NCBI GenBank assembly: GCA_000507305.1
Contig: DF239643.1
Location: 113,903 to 177,902 of the forward strand
Direction: 5' to 3'
Length of the DNA stretch: 64,000 nucleotides
From: Breviolum minutum Mf 1.05b.01
Taxonomy: Eukaryota; Sar; Dinophyceae; Suessiales; Symbiodiniaceae
The notes below the pieces were generated by a model, which saw nothing but the letters and a program-made list of their open reading frames with translations, had not been told where the DNA came from and searched no databases. Position numbers and translations under genes: made by a program. Shown one piece after another: positions 32,921-44,569 of the stretch; the stretch's first letter is position 1; every line of letters begins with the position of its first letter.

Positions 32921-34150
32921 TTAGATTAGGTCAGCTATATTCAATGGCAACTCGATGAGCTGATATGCACAGGTTAACCGCTCAATGTCGCGCAGAATGC
33001 CCATGTCATCGTTCCTCGCTAAATTGATGACCGTATACCCTTGTCCACTTCGACCAGTGCGAAGGCAGCCCATGCGGTGGATGTACAATGTACAATTCAC
33101 GTTGGGTTGGCACGTCGTAGCAAATGACGAACGCCACCTGCGGGAAATCCAGACCGCGAGGAAGCCCCTGGTCAGTAGAGATCAACACACGGCTGCTACC
33201 GGAGCGGAACTGTTGCAGCATGGCATCTCGTTCCTTCTGTGGCGTGCCGCTGTGGATGGATGCCACTGAGGGAAAATTGGCATCTCGCATCTTTTCTGTC
33301 AACCAATCCACCTTCTGCTTGGTGTTGCAGAAGATGATTGCCGAGGTGACGGTAAGGGTATCATACAGGTCGCACAGCGTGTCAAACTTCCCCTGCCCTG
33401 CTCACGTTCGACGTTCACGAAGAAGTGCTTGATTCCATCAGGTCTCAGCTCATCGCGCTTCATCAAGACACGAAAGGGGTTATTCATAAACTTGTGGGCC
33501 ATCTCTAACACCTCAGGCGGCATGCTGGCGGAAACCAGGATGACCTGCGTGGAAGGTGGCAGGTATCTGTAGATGTCGTAGACTTGCTCTTTGAAGCCCC
33601 TTTTGAGCAGTTCATCTGCCTCGTCAAGCACCAGCATCTTGATGTGACGGGTGCTGAAATGACGCTGCTGGATCATGTGCAAGATCCTGCCAGGGGTGCC
33701 AGAAACAATCTGCACACCTGCTTCAAAGGTGTGGATGTCCTCCGATATGCGCTTGCCACCTATGCAAACATGCACCTGGACATTCAGGTAGTCACCCAAG
33801 GCGAGGCAAACCTTCTGACTTTGCTCAGCCAGTTCTCTTGAAGGTGACAAAAACAGGGCTTGGGGCTCGCGAGAGCTAGTGTCGACACTCTGCAAGGCAC
33901 CCAAGCTAAAAACACAGGTCTTTCCTGTCTTTCCTGTTCCCCTCTCAGATTGGACAATGACATCTCGACCCTTCAGGATCGGCAGAATTGCACGTTGCTG
34001 GATAGCAGATGGGCGCTCAAAACCATAAGCATAGACACCTCTCAGCAAATCCTCTTTCAAGCCCAAAGCATCAAAGGTGGGCACCAGCTCCACCTCCTCG
34101 GAGGTTTCGAAGATCAAACCCTCATCATTGAGACCTTCTAGACATGACAT
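32921..34150 (-). pseudogene. Retroposed eIF4A/eIF4A3-like DEAD-box helicase, frameshifted
   Basis: A full-length intronless copy of an eIF4A-family ATP-dependent RNA helicase (translation initiation or exon-junction factor). ATG is at 34150 and TAA at 32923-32921. Family landmarks in order: PSAIQQR (Q motif), GTGKT (I), PSRELA (Ia), TPGR (Ib), DEAD (II), SAS (III, normally SAT), IFCNTK, PRGLD (V, normally ARGLD), GRSG and a terminal NIADLI. Net length without insertions is about 402 codons, as in eIF4A. Three exact tandem duplications disrupt it: 9 bp in the P-loop (33920-33937, in frame), 5 bp (33392-33401, frameshift) and 7 bp (33082-33095, frameshift). Extra residues in motifs V and VI are further damage. 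The spliced-leader relic upstream marks it as a reverse-transcribed mRNA. The open frame above 34150 is not part of the gene. Confidence 0.9.
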
Positions 34151-34193
34151 GATCCAGATCGGTTGAAGGCTGCAGCTGTTTTGGGCCACCGAT

Positions 34194-34214
34194 CTTGAGA
34201 CAAAAATGGCCAGG
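34194..34214 (-). other. Relic dinoflagellate spliced leader
   Basis: Minus strand reads GCCATTTTTGTCTCAAG preceded by CCTG. The dinoflagellate leader ends GCCATTTTGGCTCAAG. It differs by one extra T, one substitution and small changes at the 5' end. It lies 43 nt upstream of the helicase ATG, just where a trans-spliced leader would be in the mRNA. Confidence 0.8.
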
Positions 34215-35570
34215 AATTGTGTGCAGGACATGTCCCTGATCCCATGATTGCTGCTGGTCACGCTACTTAGGAACCAACTTTTCCTGGTGTCCTGGTGCCG
34301 ACATGAACATACAGGTTTCCTAAGCAGGGTTGAAGGGAAGGAAAAAAATGGTAACTCTATATGATAGGAAACCATACTTATACTTCAGAAGCCCATAACG
34401 AACATTGTGTTGGGGCGTTGAAAGGTTGGAAAAAAACTCCGGCGAACCATGACAAACTCCCACGACCTAAGGATTTTCCGAAACACGGAAACCCCATCAA
34501 ATACCCTCCCTCAAACCAACAGCAAGTTTTGCCCTCTGAAAATCAAAGCTCGGTTCAAATCTTCCTTTCCTTTCGGGTTTTCTCGCCCTATTTTCAGGGG
34601 CGAGAACTGGCTAACTAGCTGTCAGTTTAAGGGGCCGGGTAAGTCCTAATGAAATCCCAGTTACTAAAAGTCCCAGGACCTGTCAAGTCCAAGGTGTTTT
34701 GCACTTTCCATCCAAATTTCTCACGGACCATCTCTAATGATCGATACCTCAGGCGTGGTGAATTTTCCAGGGATGTGAATCCTGGGGTACATCAACGACT
34801 GATAGTGAAGGAGTTAAAAACTTGATCTATGACGTAGTAAAGCCAGCAATATCATGATACTGAGACTTAAATGACTATACGCTGCTAAAAAATCATTCTC
34901 CAGTTTCAAGTAGGATTTGGGGTTTGAGAATTTGGGATATATTAGGCTGCATACAACTAATTCAATCATAGGACATGTGTTTCATGCTCATAGGCTGGGG
35001 TTTTTCCCTATTCGCCATGAGTGTTGAGCTGCAACAAACGGTGGTGACACCAATCCAAGGCAACTGAACTTTTCAAGTACCAATGGAGATACCAGAACTT
35101 ATTTTCTGTAGTTACATGATCAGTTTAACAAAAAGCTCTTGAAAAGCCTTGTGACATTGCAGGACGTTTGGTTGATGAAAAGAGATCCTCATACCGGCTT
35201 GTCATATTCCATACGACATAAAGCTGGGTAGTAAAATTCCCATTGATGAAACCAACTATGCAAGGTTTGGGGCACTGTTCACATGTCTTGGGCATCAATT
35301 CACGCTTCTGAGGGTGTCAACAAATCACCCTCTTCACCCTCAGAAAAAAAACATAAGGACCACATACATTGGGAAGCAACCCCTTCAGGTCAATAGGGAT
35401 CCCCTACTAAAAACGCAAAACAATTGCTGGTGCTGACTGTTGCTGCGAGCGAGGGAGAGCATCCCAACCCATACAGTATATACAACAGAAAAACTTCATG
35501 ACAACCTGCTTCCGTGGAACCCTTCGTAACGGCGCTTCAACCCAGATTCAATTTTGGAAGGGTTCCACTG
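34215..35570. other. Spacer upstream of the helicase retrocopy
   Basis: Holds one diverged F2-type element (34502-34641) and no convincing exon. The rest is featureless AT-rich sequence. Confidence 0.5.
34502..34641. repeat. MITE family F2, long diverged copy
   Basis: TACCCTCCCTCAAACCAACA ... AGCTGTCAGTTTAAGGGGCC with inner TTGCCCTCTGAAAATC and CCTATTTTCAGGGGCGAG. Confidence 0.75.
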
Positions 35571-35573
35571 ATC

Positions 35574-38500
35574 CTAAACCGCGAATCTCCATACATTTCC
35601 CAAAATGTCGCGTGTTTTTGGGAGGATTGGTTCTGACCTGACCATCAACATCGCACCAAATCCTCCAAGCAACAACACCGGATTGTTTGGCGCCGAAGCG
35701 AAAAACCAATTCTCGAACTGTTCGGAGCGTGCCAAGGCATTATCGATCCTGACGAACAACCCATGGCAAACGGTCAATTGGACGGTAGGGGGTTCCAACG
35801 GTTCAGTTATTCTTGTTGGTTGTTGTTGTGGTTGCTGTTCGGGTTGATTTTGTTGCTTTGGTTGTCGTTCTTGTTTTTGCTGATGTTGTTGTCGTTCTTC
35901 TTCTTGCAGCTGTTGTGTTGGTGTTGGTGTTGTTGTTGGTTGTTTGTTGGATGTTGTTTTGGCCGGGGAGAGGGGGCAGCTAGTTGCATCTCCCAAGTGA
36001 AGATAGCTTCCAAAAAGTTGGCGGTTGGCCTTCCCAACTTGTCAATGGATAAGCCATTTTTTAGCGGCGCTGGGAAAGAATCCTTCATTCTGACTATATG
36101 ATACATGTCACATTTCAACAATAACATCTTGAAGTAATAAGACCTCCCTATCCAAATCATCCTTATGGGGTGATGTCAGAAGTGTCAACTAGAAGCAGTA
36201 TGTATTTTTTTTGGTTCAGGCATTCGCTGCAGAATTGCAGGCTGGAATCCGACATCCTATAATCCTAGAAGAACCGGACAAATAGTCAATATTTCAGTCT
36301 TGAAGTCGTTGACAAACCTTCCAACCACAAGAGAAACATTGAGCAATCGACCAGTCCAAAAGTGCTGATTCAACCCACAGTATCCATGTAACTGATACAA
36401 TTACCTACATGAATGGTTGATTCTTGATGGTTTCACCTAGGTGTATATAATATATATATACCGTTCCCATTGATCCGTCATGGCTTGTCAAGAATCCGTG
36501 CTTCTTCTGGAAAGCGATGTCCGACTTCATAACCTTTGAAACAAGGACACCACGTGGTGCTGTAAATCGACAGTATGGTCAGTACGGCTTGTGTTGGCTT
36601 TAATGGCCTTGGAACGCACACTTCATTCAGACATCATCAATCATTAAGTAGGACAACTTAATCCAATTATATGCCAATGGCATATCCTCTAAATTGGGTA
36701 AAGCACAGGCTGCTAGGACCGGATGCTTTAACAAACCATGGAAATGGAGGTTCAACCACCATCAAACCGGACAGCATCTGTCAGTCACGTTTCTATCATT
36801 CAAAACCTGTGGCCTCATGACATCATCAGCAACCCTCCCCATTTCCGACAAGGAACCCACAATCATGTTTGCCTCCTTCGGCACCTCATAATCTCGGATG
36901 GGTTTAACGCTCGCCACATCCAAATCAGCATAGTAACCTCCGGGTCACCCAAAAAAACTCTCCCAAGATTAGATGCTGTGAATTGACATAAAAAAATCGT
37001 TGGTTTGGTTGTTTTTTTTTTGGGGGGATTGTTGTTCCTTTAAGATGTTTATGTTTTGTTGTCAGATTTGGGAATTCATATTCCAAAATTCAAGAAGAGG
37101 CGATGAAAACCTAGCAATCCACCTTGGGCTTCTCCAATCTCTTCAGTTACGGCTGGAACTGGAACCAAGTGGGCGTTGTAACGCAGAGGTGTTGCATGGA
37201 AAAAACGCATGTAAAAGAAACGGATGACGATGAATTCTGGCATATTTCCTGTGAACTGCTGTCACACCTGTAACAGTCCCAGAAGCACGAGGTTTTTTGG
37301 AGGCCGCTGAAAATTAACGTGTGAAACCCCGGGGCAAGAAAGAGTAGTGTATATAACTATATACATATAATTCACACATTTTTTACATGTTCACATGTGA
37401 TGGTCCATTGATTTCCTTACCTTTGGCTCTTGCCCCCCCCAAAAAAAACACCCACTCTTTTGGCTCTATAGGTCTTGGTCCTTGGTGTCACAAAGGTGTC
37501 GACACCCTCAACATGCGTAAATCCCGAGGTTCCCTATACTTGAAGGATCATCCCATCACTTGCAGGTGGTTAATAAACATGATTAGTAAGTCCCCTAACT
37601 GAGGTTATTCCCCTTCCAAATTGCCTTTTTTTAGGATTCTGAATTGGGGTGATCCTAACCACTTATGATACCTGGTATGATCTTCCCTAATACCACCCCA
37701 CTTGAAACTTTCCGCACCTCCATGTACCCAAAGCACCAAATAACGGAAGACATCGGCGCGTTGGATCTTAGTGAGGCCATCCCAGATGGGCGCAATCAGA
37801 TCCTTACAGCTGCGAGATTTCTTGGCGCACCATGTTTTAATGGGGATGATACACCCTCCGAAATCTAACATAGATTATACCAAGAAATTTGCAATTTTAA
37901 AAAAGGAGTTATATATACACTTTTCCAAGGCCCATCGGCTTTTGGGATATCCATGTCGTTGTTACTTTTCGTGGGGTGTAATGGGTTGATTATTGAATTA
38001 ATAGCGTCCTTGCCCATCTTGGGACAAGGATAGAAAAGCCACATGTTTTTGATGTTTTTCTGAAGTTGCCACATTGATGCAAAATTGTCGTTTTTGTGCA
38101 TAGCCATGGAAAAAATATGGTTGATGGTTGATATATACATCTTCTTTACAACCACTTTACTGAGTGAAATCTGTGGATCATGTCCTCAATACCTCCCTCC
38201 ACATGTTTGACACCTCCTCCTCACTTCATCCCCCCCTGGTTTTTGCGGGACGGAGCTTCTGGAGATTTCGTTCGCACCAATTCATCTAGATCTGCATCTG
38301 TCCAAATTCTGTGCTCACAAGTGGGGTTCATCTTGGACCAGCTTTTCGACCAACCCTTGTGTTTCCCCAAGATCTTGTGATTTCCTAAGGTGAGCACATA
38401 GGACGCAGTTTAAGAGAAACCAGGTAGGTAGACACGCTGAGGCGATGAACTGAGAAATGTCATCGGAAGTTGGAGAACGGCCAAGACTATTTGCACAAAC

Positions 38501-40015
38501 TGATGACTGATTTCAAATGATGTTTTGCAACCTGAAACAGTCTGGGCAAATTATGGCAAAATACTAGACTTCCTAAACCTGAATTAAGTGGATTTGGAGG
38601 GACACTTCCCTTCCTTTTCACCATCATTTGTGGTGACCAACCGGCGGGAAATGGTCGCTGTAATTTGGAACCTGAAACATGCAAACTGTTTCATCCATGT
38701 ATGGTATATCTACCCACATTTTTTTGCCAAGGCACCCAAGAGTCCAGGTCACTGAAAAATGAATCCCTACGGGATAAACATTTTTCATTTTTTTGCATAA
38801 ATTCATTGGCCTCCCAAAGAAAAATCCAAGGTGAAGCAAGCAAAAAACATCAAACATATCAAATTTTGATCCATACTGGCATGTCCAGTGTACTTACTGT
38901 AGTAAATGGATTATCATTATAAGCCTTATATAAGTAGGTTGTAAGTCCCCTAAGTAGGTTATAAACCAACTTACTAACTAGTTACTAAGTTCCATGGACA
39001 CCCTAGTATCATTGAATGATCTTTCAAACTCGTATTTGTAAGGTATGAGGATGTACTTTGGTGGGACGCTACCAGATAGATAAAGTTATAAGCCCTAGAA
39101 ATAGAGGCATCACAACCCTACTTACAACTGGTAGGCTTCCAAGTCGCTCCACGTCTGATGAATGACGCAGGGAATCTTCGTAGGCCCAACCTGAATATCA
39201 CTTGAGCCACGGTCCAAAAACCCGGGGTCCGGGATACGGATTCCATGAGTCATACTGCTCGGTTAATGACGGGATCTTTATTTCATGGCTTATTATAATC
39301 TGGCCTGGCAATTCTTTGTGACTCTTTTGGGATGGCTAAGTGACCCGTAAAATGATGGTTTTGAAAAGGGATTGTCTTTTCAACCATCATTGGGAACTCT
39401 TGAAGGTGTCCAAACGTCTAGTTTTCCAGGTGCATGCTTTTTAAAATCAAATATCGCTCAAGGTCGTGATCTGTGTTAAACAATTCGGCAAATGAATCGT
39501 CAAGTAGCATAGCTGGTACTGAAGTTTGAGCGATTGACAACTTGACCCCCCACAACACCCTAACAATCCTGACCCCTCGAAAGTGGCTATTTTGAGGACC
39601 CAAGAACACCCCGCAAAACAGAGGTTCATTCACCCCTGCAGGGTGCAATGTTTCTTAGGGGGGGGAACAAATTGGAAATCATCTGTAGCAAAAGCATCGC
39701 CGCCATAGAAGACTATTTATAAATGTTTGATAACTTTTTTTGCCAGTAAAAAGAAATGTCAGGGATGTAACCCTATCTACTGAATCATTCACCTGCGTCC
39801 AGCGAGATGCTGTCACAAAAATCCTGACAGTTCCGTTCATGTTTCCATCGAAAATATTTCGCCACTGCTGGGTTATGAGTGTACAAACTACCAGCACTTG
39901 GTGATGAGTTGTAAAGATATATAGACAAAAGTAGCAAACAGAAAAATCTTCCCATAGCCAAGGTGCGAACAAATGCCACAAAAAATACTGCAATGATTTT
40001 AAATGTCTGAAACAT
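35574..40015 (-). CDS. Membrane-anchored Och1/GT32-like glycosyltransferase (multi-exon)
   Basis: Exon 1 (40015-39793) starts MFQTFKIIAVFFVAFVRTLA and contains FFCLLLLSIYLY, a type II signal-anchor as in Golgi enzymes. A probable exon 39550-39438 reads SIAQTSVPAMLLDDSFAELF. Exons 38384-38260 (HKGWSKSWSKMNP, IWTDADLDELV), 37802-37718 (IQRADVFRYLVLWVHGG), 36937-36835 (YYADLDVASVKPI) and 35748 onward (RSEQFENWFFASAPNNPVLL) join in exact phase. Order and motifs match the Och1/GT32 sugar-transferase domain: W..SW, RAD.FRY...GG, the DXD motif (DLD) that binds the metal-nucleotide-sugar, and the N.F.A..P.NP region. Such enzymes add a hexose to glycans. Donors include GA (38259) and GT (37717). All acceptors are AG|G. 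The phase between exon 1 and 39.5 kb is unresolved and the 3' end is uncertain: the stop at 35574 may be intron. A Gln-rich stretch at 35800-35950 is intron, not protein. Confidence 0.8.
36380..36475. repeat. F8-like element in a glycosyltransferase intron
   Basis: GTATCCATGTAACTGATACA ... ATATACCGTTCCCATTGATC, degraded. It lies in the intron between exons at 36835 and 35748. Confidence 0.45.
37541..37675. repeat. MITE family F4 in a glycosyltransferase intron
   Basis: TTGAAGGATCATCCCATCAC ... AATTGGGGTGATCCTAACC. Inner GGTGGTTAATAAACATG and the shared AAGTCCCCTAACTGAGG. Confidence 0.75.
37850..37980. repeat. MITE family F3 in a glycosyltransferase intron
   Basis: TACACCCTCCGAAATCTAAC ... 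CTTTTCGTGGGGTGTA. It sits just upstream of the exon starting 37802. Confidence 0.8.
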
Positions 40016-40344
40016 TCTAGACAAATAAACAAGTCAAACACGGAGCATAACATTGGCCCCGGTGCATAATCCTTTTGTAGTCTTACCCAGAGATGACACG
40101 TGTTGATTCATTTGTTTTCACGAATTGCACTTCCAAACGCGTCCGAAACGAAACATAACACATGTAACGTCATGCACCTGTATCGAATACAGTCCTCTTG
40201 GAGATCAGTTGTCTTTTGCAGTATGACCCATAGCTTCAATGTATATGTGCGCATACATGTATTAAAATTCCACTAAATGTAAGCAAGTATACCACACATG
40301 GAAACTTATGGGTGATGTTTTGGAGTTCGTGATTACCATGCTGC

Positions 40345-40455
40345 CAAAAGCACATGCTCCTTCGACTGTTTTTGAAGCTCAGTCTGTAGGAGGGCAGAAC
40401 ACTCCTGATTCTCAAGCGTGCTATCCAGCGCGTTCACTACGCTCTGGATACAAAT
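40345..40455 (-). CDS. Candidate coiled-coil exon upstream of the glycosyltransferase
   Basis: Reads SVVNALDSTLENQECSALLQ then TELQKQSKEHVLLAAW*. Strong heptads. It lies above the glycosyltransferase start codon, so it likely belongs to the next gene in the array (3' part). Confidence 0.65.
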
Positions 40456-40689
40456 CCTCGGTCACAACAAGAAACGCGACAATAATGGACCCTGTCAATT
40501 TCAAGAGAGTTTTTTGGAAGAAAACATGTTTTTTTCATTTTTCCTAATCTTTTTGGAACAACCACACAAAAACCTGACATGAATAGAACACAGCTTGTTA
40601 GCGGAGTCAACTCCCGTGCTTGGGGTGATTTAAAACCTATTAATTTCAAGCCCCAAATCAATTGGGAAAGGGGGTACCCGACAAATCAC

Positions 40690-40930
40690 CAAAAAAGTGA
40701 TTAATAAAGGGGGTAGTAAACAACGTTTTGGGCCTGGATGGCTTATTCATTTCCTCTTCAATTCTTATTCATTTCCTATTCAATGCTTATTCATTTCCTA
40801 TTCAAATCTTATTCATTTCCTATTTAACTCGTATTCAGATCCCTTTCATTCCTATGCATTTTAGTGCCTTTCATTTCCAAAGGTCTTCAATAAAAGTGAT
40901 TAATAAAGGGTAGTAAATAAAGTTTGGGGC
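40690..40930. repeat. Short tandem array bounded by direct repeats
   Basis: TTATTCATTTCCTATTCAA repeats about four times (40738-40830). The array is flanked by direct copies of AAAGTGATTAATAAAGGG (near 40694 and 40892), each followed by GTAGTAAA and TTTTGGGCC or TTTGGGGCC. Confidence 0.8.
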
Positions 40931-41725
40931 CGCACTGAAGGCACAAACATAGGCAGTCAGCTTTGGAAGAGTCCCAAAAAACGTCCACTCCAATGTCTGT
41001 CAAGATAATGGAAATGCCAGGAAAAACCTTCAAGATCTCCCCACAGTTTTCTGTGGGTTGGTGGACGACATATGTATATAAATACATATACAGATACTTA
41101 TGCATGTCATACTCAGGCTCCTTTTTTAATGGCCTTGATTCACGTAACTTTTAAGCTAAGAATCAGGAGAAGCAGGCTTTTTGGCATGTCCTTTTGGACA
41201 TACCAAGCAGTAAAGTCTACGGTAGCGACTTGACACACAAAGGGCTTAAACGGAAACGGCGAAACATTTCCATGGCTGAAAACTAATCATATCATGCCTG
41301 AAACCTGCGAGCATTTGGGGGTTCAAATTAAAACATGCGCCTTATCTTCCAGGCATTCAGTTTCAGGAAAGTATGCATACTCTATTTGAAACCCAAATGC
41401 TCATAGATGCTCTATGTATGGATAATTAACCTATACATTAAGGTGCAAAAAATGACCCAAGAAATCCTTCCAAGAAAAAAAACATGTTCCAAATTACCGA
41501 CTTCCTAGGGGTGGTGAATCCGATTCCAGATCTGATCAGATTTTGATAGTTTTGTTGTTTCATGGGACCATGGAAGGATGATTTATTTGGTCCCCCTTAT
41601 AGGGGATAAATAACCCCAGTTATCCATGGATTTTCGGCCATTGAGGGAGGGGCCGCCCCATGTTGGTTGAATCAATCTTGAAGTTGGATCTTTCCTTCCA
41701 AGCAGAAATCCCATGACTTTTGGTT

Positions 41726-41831
41726 TACACCCCCGAAAACTAAGATGGATACCCAAAATAGCCATGTTCGAAAGGAGATACACCCTCCAAACCATCGTTT
41801 TCGGTATCTATCTTAAGTTTTCGGGGGTTTA
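41726..41831. repeat. MITE family F3
   Basis: TACACCCCCGAAAACTAAGA ... TCTTAAGTTTTCGGGGGTTTA with inner GATACCCAAAATAGCC / GTTTTCGGTATC. Confidence 0.85.
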
Positions 41832-42704
41832 TTTCATCTTGACTTCACCTTTCACATCATCCAAGAAACTTTTTTTTAAACTGGACCACCAAAGTCTTAG
41901 ATTTCAGGTTCCATTGTTGAAACAGGGATTCTACAATCAACATATACACCCCTGAAAAAATCATGACGGATTCAACAAAAAATCAAGGAGAAGAAACCAG
42001 GTCCTATAGATGTTCTCACCAAAGGATGGCCTACCCCAAGATTCATCCTGCTTGGTTCTAAGGGAATGCATTTGATATTTTGATGATAGGATACACTCCA
42101 AAATGTACTCCCTCAAGCAAAAATCGCTGTTGCTGGGGAAGTTTCAGCCGCCCAAAACATGTATATAATTGTTCTCTTAAAAGTCCGGTATATATCTATC
42201 TGGCACTTGATACTTGGTGAATCAGCTGAGCATTTTGCCTGTTGAAACCAGAGACACCTATGAATCTCCGATTGAAAAAGTCTCAGCACAAGCAACAAAA
42301 CAACAAATGGTTTGGCTTAGGGCCTTAGGGGCCCTGTGGTTTGGGATCCTAGGTTAGCAACCCTAAGTAACAATGCCTTTTTACCGGGACCCAACCCACC
42401 AAGGAAAACCACTATATTCCTGAAAATCAAAACATGAGGATTGCAACAACATCGCTGAACAAAAATCAGAGGCATATAGTTTTTGTACAATTCCATTTTC
42501 AAAAATGCGAAATTGAAATGTCAGGGAGTGGTCAAGCCCAGGGCCATCAGCTATTTATTTTCGACAAGTTTGACGCCCCCCTTGGCCACTCACCCTTCGC
42601 CATTTTAGAAGGTAGATGACGCAACGCCCATGTATATATTGGATTATATCATGGCTCCGTATCCTGTATCCACCGAACTTGGGATGTATATTTTGCAATC
42701 TTTT

Positions 42705-42803
42705 CTAGTTGGTGGTTGAACCACCCATTTGAAAATATGAGTCACAATGGGAATCTTCTCCAAATAGGGGTGAAAATAAAGAATATTTGAAATGACCACC
42801 TAG
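42705..42803. repeat. MITE family F1
   Basis: CTAGTTGGTGGTTGAACCAC ... ATATTTGAAATGACCACCTAG, core AATGGGAATCTTCTCC. Confidence 0.9.
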
Positions 42804-43471
42804 TTTATGTTTTGCTATCTTTTCTTTTTGAAGGATAGGCACCTTAAAGAACCATTTTTCCACAACCCTTCCACAAGTGGCCGGCATGTGGGCACATGCC
42901 ATCCGTGAGCTTCATGGATACTTCCAGAGGTGTGTGTGTGTGTGTTGTTTGCCAAAATTGGAACCCAAAAGAATCTGAGAATCTGGAAGTAACTAGTATA
43001 TATATATAATATGCATACTGTATACTATATAAATATATATACATATGTTTTTTTGTAAAAAGGTCCGACCCTGACCCTTTCCTGTAAGAGTCCCAAAAGA
43101 TGCTTAATGGGAGTCCCCTACTAAACCGAAGGGGACTCTTACAAACCTGGGGCAGAACACAAGAAATACGTGAGAGAAGTTCACTTTTCTGCACACCGTT
43201 GGAAAGACTCGGGTGACTTGTACCAATAAAACGGCTCGGTTCCGGTTCATCTAAAACACCATATTTTGTTGGTCATTTCTGAATCCTGCCTGCTTTGTGC
43301 CAGCAAAAGTCTGACAACCACACCGTTGTTGAAACGCCTTGAAATTCTTCGAGATCGAAAGGGTTAAATTTCAGGACTTGAATTTCAGTGTGTGGGATTT
43401 GTTGGCAAAAGGAGGTCAGTCCTCAGCTGTAGTGTACTTTGTATACACCATGGCTGGGGAATAAAGATCTT

Positions 43472-43521
43472 CTAGGTGGTGGTTTCAACCTCGTTGAAAG
43501 ATATGGAAACCACCACCTATA
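43472..43521. repeat. Minimal F1 element (about 50 bp)
   Basis: CTAGGTGGTGGTTTCAACCT runs almost straight into GGAAACCACCACCTAT with only a few bases between. The whole F1 core is deleted, leaving the two arms. Confidence 0.85.
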
Positions 43522-43736
43522 GGTTTTACTGGATACAAATTAAAAACAAAGCCAGCTGCTTGTGCAACACTTGGCCCACTGATACAGGCCCTGGTGCACA
43601 GTGACCCATGAACTGTACGAAGGAGGAGTCCTTATGTAATCAATACACAACACAAACATCTGAATAACATCTGACATGTATACCTATATATGCATTATTA
43701 CATCATATTTACAAACATATGCATACAGTACGTCAT

Positions 43737-44010
43737 TTAAGCCAATGCATCCTTCATGTCAATGTATCTTTGGCACATGGCTGGTTGCCCAGTATTGCTG
43801 ATCTTGCCTAAACAGTTTGCCTTGGTCCGCGGCTTTTCAACCGCTCTTCGCCTGATTATATAAGTCATCATATGATATGTATATACAACAAACCACTGCC
43901 CGTTTCGGTCCTCCGGTTGGCTTATCAGCCGACTTGCTTCATTGAATTGGGAATAGGCCCAGCATAAGTGCACAAGACTATAAGACTTGAACATGTGCCC
44001 TAAAACATAT
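43737..44010 (-). CDS. Candidate exon, unidentified protein
   Basis: Minus strand open for about 85 codons: FKSYSLVHLCWAYSQFNEAS, RLISQPEDRNGQWFVVYTYH, MMTYIIRRRAVEKPRTKANC, LGKISNTGQPAMCQRYIDMK. Ends ALA* at 43737. Convincing in composition. Possibly the end of a gene. Confidence 0.6.
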
Positions 44011-44035
44011 CAAGTCCTTTTGTGATCCTTTTTAT

Positions 44036-44136
44036 CTAGTTGGTGGTTTCAACCCCTTTGAAAAATATGAGTCAAATTGGGTTCATCTTCCCCAAATAGG
44101 GGTGATAATAGAAAAATATTTGAAACCACCAACCAG
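44036..44136. repeat. MITE family F1
   Basis: CTAGTTGGTGGTTTCAACCC ... AATATTTGAAACCACCAACCAG. An F6 half follows at 44145-44218 (GGGTGTTTCCCTATTTTTGG). Confidence 0.9.
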
Positions 44137-44569
44137 ATTATTTACAAATCATCCATTTTATAGGGGTTTTCCATTATAAACCATCCATTTTGGGGTGTTT
44201 CCCTATTTTTGGAAACCTTGTTATACTTGGTCACCTTCCGGACTGCTTGGGCCCCATTCCGTTCCATGCAATCAGACCTTCCCCTGTGGAAGGCCGACAG
44301 TCACGATCGATTTTTCGCTGGCCATCTCACAGGGTCGCCCAACGACCACCTGAGTTTGGGTGGCAAATTAAGGTGACCATGCTTTGAGGACAGCAGTTTT
44401 CCAAACAAAGTTTTTTTAAACATATTCCGTTTCTTGATTTTGGGGGCAGTAGATCATGTTATATATATATATATCTGGAAACCTCTCTCTATATGGATAT
44501 GTAAATCCATGTATCTGTATAAAGATATATCATATATATGCATAAATATGAATATGATTGAATATGAAA

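Larger units (their letters stand above)
41100..43730. other. Repeat-rich stretch with few exon signals
   Basis: Holds F3 (41726-41831), F1 (42705-42803), the mini-F1 (43472-43521), (TA) tracts (42995-43040) and an inverted GGGGACTCTTAC / GTAAGAGTCCC pair (43085-43142). Weak minus readings EVSMKLTDGMCPHAGHLWKG (42855-42930) and KMAKGEWPRGASNLSKI (42560-42612) might be short exons. Confidence 0.5.

Noticed and set aside
34151-34375. Upstream in-frame extension of the helicase open frame
   Set aside because: It runs through the spliced-leader relic and beyond the former mRNA 5' end. The ATG at 34150 matches the family start.
35807-36160. Gln/Asn-rich minus-strand readings upstream of the glycosyltransferase C-terminal exon
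   Set aside because: Low-complexity TTG/GTT repeat in an intron. The AG|G acceptor at 35748 excludes it from the protein.
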